DNA from: Mycolicibacterium litorale
GTDB lineage: Bacteria > Actinomycetota > Actinomycetes > Mycobacteriales > Mycobacteriaceae
Direction: 5' to 3'
NCBI RefSeq assembly: GCF_010731695.1
Contig: NZ_AP022586.1
Location: 1,674,001 to 1,738,000, forward strand
Length of the DNA stretch: 64,000 nucleotides
Positions 60,168-64,000 of this stretch are shown piece by piece. Each line of letters opens with the position of its first letter. Position 1 is the stretch's first letter. Under the pieces are notes generated by a model. It was not told the DNA's origin. It saw only the letters and a program-made list of their open reading frames with translations, and did no database searches. The translations under genes and the position numbers were made by a program.

Positions 60168-60698
60168 GTGGCGATCGATGTGCGGCGTATCGCTGCCTGC
60201 GCAGCACTGGGCGCAGGTATCGGCATGGGACTGTTCGTGACGGCACCCGCGGCGGGTGCGGAGCCGGTGCCGGCACCGGTACCAGGACCGCTTCCCGCTC
60301 CGGCACCCGCACCGGCACCCGCACCGGTCGACGCGATGGCGGCTCCGCTTCCGGCGCCCGCACCGGCCGCGCCCGCACCGGCTGATGCACCGACCGCACC
60401 CGCACCCGCCGACGCGGGCGTGCCCCATCTGTTCAGCCCGGACAATCCGCCGCCCGGAACGTCGACCACGCCGGTGGCGCCGACGGGCAGCCGCGGACTG
60501 TCCTACCTCCGCGACCTGTGGCATGCGGTGCAGACCCAGGAGGTAAGCGGGGGAGACGCGATCTTCCTGCTGACCCAGCGCCCGCTGGACCCGGCCGCCA
60601 CGCCGCCGCCGGGCATGCCTGCCGGCCCGCAGGCTCCGCTGCCGCCCGCGCCGGCGCCCGCTCCGGCACCCGCGCCCGCTCCGGCGCCGCTGCCCTGA
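60168..60698 (+). CDS. Secreted Pro/Ala-rich protein
   Basis: This 176-residue exported protein has a signal peptide ending AGAEP. Two blocks of Pro-Ala repeats (about residues 31-85 and 150-176) flank a short globular stretch VPHLFSPDNPPPG and SYLRDLWHAVQTQEVSGGDAIFLLTQRPLDPA. Pro/Ala-rich exported proteins are common in mycobacterial envelopes. GGAGGGAG precedes GTG 60168 by seven bases. No function can be assigned. Confidence 0.85.
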   Translation: MAIDVRRIAACAALGAGIGMGLFVTAPAAGAEPVPAPVPGPLPAPAPAPAPAPVDAMAAPLPAPAPAAPAPADAPTAPAPADAGVPHLFSPDNPPPGTSTTPVAPTGSRGLSYLRDLWHAVQTQEVSGGDAIFLLTQRPLDPAATPPPGMPAGPQAPLPPAPAPAPAPAPAPAPLP

Positions 60699-60768
60699 GA
60701 CAACCCGCCGACCTGCGTGACGCGGGTGGCGGTCGCAAGCGGCGTTTTCCGCCATGGCGTTACGCAGA

Positions 60769-60788
60769 TCAGGGACTTTCGGCCCCAG
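60769..60788 (+). promoter_or_regulatory. DosR-type box before fdxA
   Basis: TCAGGGACTTTCGGCCCCAG matches 15 of 20 positions of the DosR consensus TTSGGGACTWWAGTCCCSAA, including an intact GGGACT half. It lies 34 bases upstream of the fdxA ATG; fdxA (Rv2007c) is a DosR target in M. tuberculosis. Confidence 0.6.
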
Positions 60789-60822
60789 CGCTGGACCGGG
60801 CCGAATTCGTAACGTGAACCCC

Positions 60823-61167
60823 ATGACGTATGTGATCGGTAGTGCCTGTGTGGATGTCGTCGACAAGTCGTGCGTGCCCGAGTGCCCCGTCGACTGCATC
60901 TACGAGGGAGACCGGGGGATGTACATCAACCCGGACGAGTGCGTCGACTGCGGCGCATGCCGAGTGATCTGCAAGATGGACGCGATCTACTACGAGACCG
61001 ACCTCCCCGAGAACGAGTACCGCCACCTCGCCGACAACGCGGCGTTCTTCACCGAGGTGCTGCCAGGACGCGACGCCCCACTGGGCACCCCCGGAGGCGC
61101 CACCGCCCTGGGCCGCCTCGGTGTGGACACCCCGCTGGTGGCCGGTTTTCCGCGTCCGACGGACTGA
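60823..61167 (+). CDS. fdxA: 7Fe-type ferredoxin FdxA
   Basis: This 114-residue electron carrier matches M. tuberculosis FdxA (Rv2007c) in length and sequence pattern. Cluster ligands are in CVDVVDKSCVPECPVDC and CVDCGACRVIC, giving one [3Fe-4S]/[4Fe-4S] pair, and the family tail includes ADNAAFFTEVLPGR. It can supply electrons to P450s, and cyp125 is one gene away. ATG 60823 is used; GTG 60814 is an alternative. Confidence 0.95.
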   Translation: MTYVIGSACVDVVDKSCVPECPVDCIYEGDRGMYINPDECVDCGACRVICKMDAIYYETDLPENEYRHLADNAAFFTEVLPGRDAPLGTPGGATALGRLGVDTPLVAGFPRPTD

Positions 61168-61602
61168 CTACGGCGCGCGGTACTCGATCATCGGCTGCCG
61201 GTGCAGCGTCGTATCCCCCGACGTGACAACGAGTTCGGTGGCCGTCACCCAATAGACGACGTCCTCGTTCTCCGCCGAGAACCCGCCTGCGCCGGCCGCC
61301 GCCGCGTCCAGCATCAGCGCCGCGTCGTCCTCCAGCCGCACTCCGCGATACTGCAGCTGACCGTCGGGGCCCGAACAGATCGCCACCAGCGCATCCTTGG
61401 TGCGGCCGAAGGCCTCTGCCTCCGCGGCACCTTGGCAGTAGGCCGCAGTGCCGACGAAACCGCGCTCGTCGGAAGGGAATTCCGGCGACGGGTCCGCCGT
61501 CGCCCACGGCGCCAGAGCGAGGCCGGCCGTAACGACGAGGCCGGCCGCCCCGGCCAGGCGCCTACCGCGCGATAACGGTGCTGACGTCGGCGAATCGGCC
61601 AT
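61168..61602 (-). CDS. Secreted hypothetical protein
   Basis: This 144-residue protein has an N-terminal signal peptide (RLAGAAGLVVTAGLALAPWATA) and a soluble domain with two cysteines, in TAAYCQGAA and VAICSGPDGQ, probably forming a disulfide. The family is not recognised. Its stop begins one base after the fdxA stop, so the two genes are convergent without any gap. Confidence 0.82.
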   Translation of the reverse strand: MADSPTSAPLSRGRRLAGAAGLVVTAGLALAPWATADPSPEFPSDERGFVGTAAYCQGAAEAEAFGRTKDALVAICSGPDGQLQYRGVRLEDDAALMLDAAAAGAGGFSAENEDVVYWVTATELVVTSGDTTLHRQPMIEYRAP

Positions 61603-61665
61603 TCCGCACGCTAACGCGCGCAGCCGCCCGCGCCCGGGATATCGCCGTCGTGTCGCGACGGCGCG

Positions 61666-62796
61666 TCAGACGCCCGCCGCCTCGTTCAACGTGTTGAGGG
61701 TGTTGGTCGCCTCCAGGTACTCCTGCACCCAGCGCTCGATCACCGCGGAGGTCTTCTCCACCTTGGTGAACTGACCGACCACCTGACCGACCGGATTGAA
61801 CGCCACGTCGACGGTCTCGTTGGGGTACTTGTGCGTCGCCGCGACCGCCATCCCGGACACCATGTACTGCAAGGGCATTCCCAGCGGCTTCGGGTTCTCC
61901 GGCTGCTCCCACGCCTCGGTCCAGTCGTTGCGCAGCATGCGCGCCGGCTTACCGGTGAACGACCGGCTGCGCACGGTGTCGCGGCTGGACGCCTTCGCGT
62001 ACGCCTCCTGCTGTACCGGGGTGTTCTCGGCCTCCTCGACCATCAGCCACTGCGAACCGGTCCACGCACCCGCCGCACCCAGCGCCAGCGCCGCCGCGAT
62101 CTGCTGACCGCTGCCGATTCCGCCCGCGGCCAGCACCGGCACCGGCGCGACCTCCTTGACCACCTGCGGCCACAGCACGATGGAGCCGACCTCACCGCTG
62201 TGGCCGCCGGCCTCGCCGCCCTGGGCGATGATGATGTCGACGCCGGCGTCGGCGTGCTTGCGCGCCTGCGACGGCGACCCGCACAGCGCCGCGACCTTGC
62301 GGCCCGCCGCGTGGATGTTCTTGATCATGTCGACGGGCGGGGTACCCAGTGCGTTGGCGATCAGCGTCATCTTGGGATGGCGCAGCGCGATCTCGACCTG
62401 CGGCGTGGCGGTCGCCTCGGTCCAGCCGAGCAGCTGCAGCGCGTTGTCGTCGCTGTCGTCGGTCGGCACGCCGTGGTCCTTGAGGATGCTCTTGGCGAAG
62501 TCCAGGTGCTCCTGCGGGACGAGCGACTGCAGCATGCTCTTGAGCTCGTCGGCCGACATGTTGGCGTCCATGCCCTCGTACTTGTTCGGGATCACGATGT
62601 CGACGCCGTAGGGATGGTCGCCGATGTGCTCGTCGATCCAGTTCAGCTCGATCTCGAGTTGTTCAGGGGTGAAGCCGACCGCGCCGAGCACGCCGAAGCC
62701 GCCGGCCTTGCTGACCGCGACCACCACGTCGCGGCAGTGCGTGAACGCGAAGATGGGGAACTCGATGCCGAGCTCGTCACAGATGGCGGTGTGCAT
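61666..62796 (-). CDS. Nitronate monooxygenase-family (2-nitropropane dioxygenase-like) flavoenzyme
   Basis: This 376-residue TIM-barrel flavoprotein has GGFGVLGAVGFTPEQL, GVDIIIAQGGEAGGHSGEVG (FMN phosphate region and His) and the APVPVLAAGGIGSGQQIAAAL stretch. Members oxidise nitronates, and related mycobacterial proteins sit in cholesterol-catabolic clusters. ATG 62796 is the start. A perfect KstR-type box lies 31 bases upstream. Confidence 0.92.
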   Translation of the reverse strand: MHTAICDELGIEFPIFAFTHCRDVVVAVSKAGGFGVLGAVGFTPEQLEIELNWIDEHIGDHPYGVDIVIPNKYEGMDANMSADELKSMLQSLVPQEHLDFAKSILKDHGVPTDDSDDNALQLLGWTEATATPQVEIALRHPKMTLIANALGTPPVDMIKNIHAAGRKVAALCGSPSQARKHADAGVDIIIAQGGEAGGHSGEVGSIVLWPQVVKEVAPVPVLAAGGIGSGQQIAAALALGAAGAWTGSQWLMVEEAENTPVQQEAYAKASSRDTVRSRSFTGKPARMLRNDWTEAWEQPENPKPLGMPLQYMVSGMAVAATHKYPNETVDVAFNPVGQVVGQFTKVEKTSAVIERWVQEYLEATNTLNTLNEAAGV

Positions 62797-62827
62797 GCGC
62801 GCTCCTTGGATGAGGCGGTCGGCGAAT

Positions 62828-62841
62828 TGGAACGTGTTCTA
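62828..62841. promoter_or_regulatory. KstR-type operator between nitronate monooxygenase and HAD-IB genes
   Basis: TGGAACGTGTTCTA matches TnnAACnnGTTnnA at all defined positions and is identical to the box at 20987. It lies 31 bases from one start and 76 from the other, so it could act on both divergent genes. Confidence 0.78.
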
Positions 62842-62917
62842 GTTTAGTACGGCGGGGCGGCGGTCCGGGAGGGTATGCCGGTTCGCCATCACCCGAGTCG
62901 GCCGGAATGATGGAAAA

Positions 62918-63652
62918 GTGCCCCGACTACTGCCGCTCACCGAATCGGTCGACGAGATCTCCGGCGGGCCGGGCGGTCCACGTGTCGGCGTCTTCTTCGA
63001 CCTGGACGGCACGCTGGTCGACGGCTTCACCGCCACCGCCCACGCCGGCGACCGGATCAGGCGCCGCCAGGCGAGCCTCGGTGAGGTTCTCGGCGTCCTC
63101 GAAGCCTCGATCCGGTACCGCCTCGGCCGTATGCAGTTCGAGCGGCTCGTCCGGCGGGCGGCCGGATACCTGCGCGGGGAGTCGCTCGCCGAACTCGACG
63201 TCCTCGGCGAGCGGTTGTTCGTCGAACGCGTCGCCGCCCGCGTCTTCCCCCACATGCGCCGCATCGTCGAGGCGCACCAGCGGCGCGGGCACACCGTCGC
63301 ACTCAGTTCATCGGCGCTGACCATCCACGCCGAACCCGTGGCGCGCTTCCTCGGTATCGACCACGTCCTGTGCAACCACTTCAGCGTCGACGACGCCGGC
63401 CGGCTGACCGGAGACGTCGTCCGCCCGGTGATCTGGGGGCCGCAGAAGGCGGTCGCGGTCGAACTGTTCTGTCAGGCCAACGACATCCCGTTGGGCGACA
63501 GCTGGTTCTACGCCGACGGCGACGAGGACGTCGCGCTGATGGACCTCGTGGGGTTCCCCAGGCCGGTCAATCCGCGCCCGCGGCTGACGGCCACCGCGAC
63601 CGCGCGGGATTGGCCGGTCCTGCAGGTTCCCCGCCAGCGGGGCCACGCGTGA
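62918..63652 (+). CDS. Stand-alone HAD-IB phosphatase, related to the N-terminus of the PlsC fusion protein
   Basis: This 244-residue HAD-IB hydrolase has VGVFFDLDGTLVDGFTA (motif I), the subclass IB cap, SSSALTIHAEPVARFLGIDHVLCN and the metal motif YADGDEDVALMDLVG. Its sequence resembles the N-terminal half of M. tuberculosis Rv2483c-type proteins, where the same domain is joined to a glycerolipid acyltransferase. Here the frame stops right after the HAD domain (RQRGHA). It likely dephosphorylates a small molecule. The start is GTG 62918. Confidence 0.9.
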   Translation: MPRLLPLTESVDEISGGPGGPRVGVFFDLDGTLVDGFTATAHAGDRIRRRQASLGEVLGVLEASIRYRLGRMQFERLVRRAAGYLRGESLAELDVLGERLFVERVAARVFPHMRRIVEAHQRRGHTVALSSSALTIHAEPVARFLGIDHVLCNHFSVDDAGRLTGDVVRPVIWGPQKAVAVELFCQANDIPLGDSWFYADGDEDVALMDLVGFPRPVNPRPRLTATATARDWPVLQVPRQRGHA

Positions 63653-63753
63653 CCCGAATTGGGCTGTCCACCAACCAATTTCGTGCCGGTTTAGACCGTC
63701 GGCACCTTGGGTAGACCTCCGCCTGGTTCGTGAACCCAGACGAGGGGAGTGTT

Positions 63754-64000
63754 GTGACCGCACGACGGTTGGCCATGGTGGTGGGCGCGATCATCCTCCT
63801 GGTGGGGATTGTCGGACTGCTCGTCCCGGTATCGGTGTCCGGCGACGACGGCAAGAGCGTCGGGTGCGGCAACGCCCTCGTCTCGGACATGTCCGGTGCG
63901 CAGGCCGCCAACAACCAGGGCGTCGCGAACGTGCCTGTGCTGAACCAGATCGTCCCGCACACCGACTATGTCGCACTGTGTGAGTCGGCGGTGAGCAGCA
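63754..64000 (+). CDS. N-terminal part of a membrane-anchored hypothetical protein
   Basis: The frame runs off the window after 82 codons. GTG 63754 follows GGGGAG by five bases. Residues 7-27 form a transmembrane helix (MVVGAIILLVGIVGLLVPVSV) and the rest is extracytoplasmic with two cysteines (VGCGNAL, ALCESAV). It is a common mycobacterial small-membrane-protein layout; no family can be assigned from the fragment. Confidence 0.75.
   Translation, partial: MTARRLAMVVGAIILLVGIVGLLVPVSVSGDDGKSVGCGNALVSDMSGAQAANNQGVANVPVLNQIVPHTDYVALCESAVSS

Noticed and set aside
60290..60420. Repetitive DNA that might be taken for a tandem repeat array
   Set aside because: The periodicity follows Pro-Ala codons of the secreted protein and the units are not uniform.
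63683..63705. Hairpin GTGCCG...CGGCAC after the HAD-IB gene
   Set aside because: Short, bulged stem without a T-tract; too weak to call a terminator.

Overview
The window is GC-rich actinobacterial DNA from a mycobacterium, most likely a fast-growing, environmental type (Mycolicibacterium). The evidence is an antigen 85 mycolyltransferase, a cyclopropane mycolic acid synthase, CYP125, a secreted chorismate mutase, LpqH-type and Tat-type lipoproteins, an LdtA-type L,D-transpeptidase, and several Mtb-like gene pairs. A lon gene and a sugar ABC importer fit a free-living species better than the tubercle bacillus. No rRNA, tRNA, CRISPR array or insertion sequence was seen. I do not commit to a species.

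Layout. 1-3.8 kb: the end of a ribose-type sugar ABC importer with two near-identical tandem binding lipoproteins and a strong terminator. 3.8-10.3 kb: a minus-strand run holding a two-gene module (a winged-helix-like protein and a 1045-residue protein with an N-terminal AAA NTPase and a C-terminal HerA NTPase), a lipoprotein, DUF72, a HhH-GPD glycosylase-like protein and a TfoX-N protein. 10.3-14.4 kb: lon with an HspR-like site, then an Ag85C-like esterase. 14.5-25.1 kb: GH13 amylase, nucleoside deaminase, TPR protein, a TetR/membrane-protein pair with a palindromic operator, cupin, thioesterase, FUSC transporter, EthD and crotonase-family proteins. 25.1-31 kb: an iron-storage region (Bfd, bfrA, IdeR-like box) that continues as bfrA-MFS-AhpD-glnA3, resembling Mtb Rv1876-Rv1878. 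31-38 kb: amidohydrolase, SDR, dienelactone hydrolase lipoprotein, a broken HNH-endonuclease gene, glycosyltransferase and HAD phosphatase. 38-46.5 kb: a TetR domain fused in frame to a Balon/Rv2629-type ribosome hibernation factor, FAD monooxygenase, P450, Baeyer-Villiger monooxygenase and F420-type oxidoreductase. 46.5-55.6 kb: SDR, chorismate mutase, mycolate cyclopropanation, agmatinase family, FadD, threonine dehydratase and LdtA. 55.6-64 kb: sterol desaturase with a GntR regulator, LpqH-like lipoprotein, XRE regulator, cyp125, fdxA, nitronate monooxygenase and a stand-alone HAD-IB protein.

Regulation. Several intergenic regions carry recognisable operator sequences: three KstR-type boxes (thioesterase, cyp125, nitronate monooxygenase/HAD-IB) linking part of the window to sterol catabolism; a DosR-type box before fdxA; an IdeR-type box between bfrA and the bfd side; an HspR (HAIR)-type site before lon; and perfect or near-perfect palindromes before TetR, GntR and XRE regulators. 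The most unusual items are the dual-NTPase HerA module and the uninterrupted TetR-Balon reading frame, whose Balon part also has its own strong ribosome binding site.
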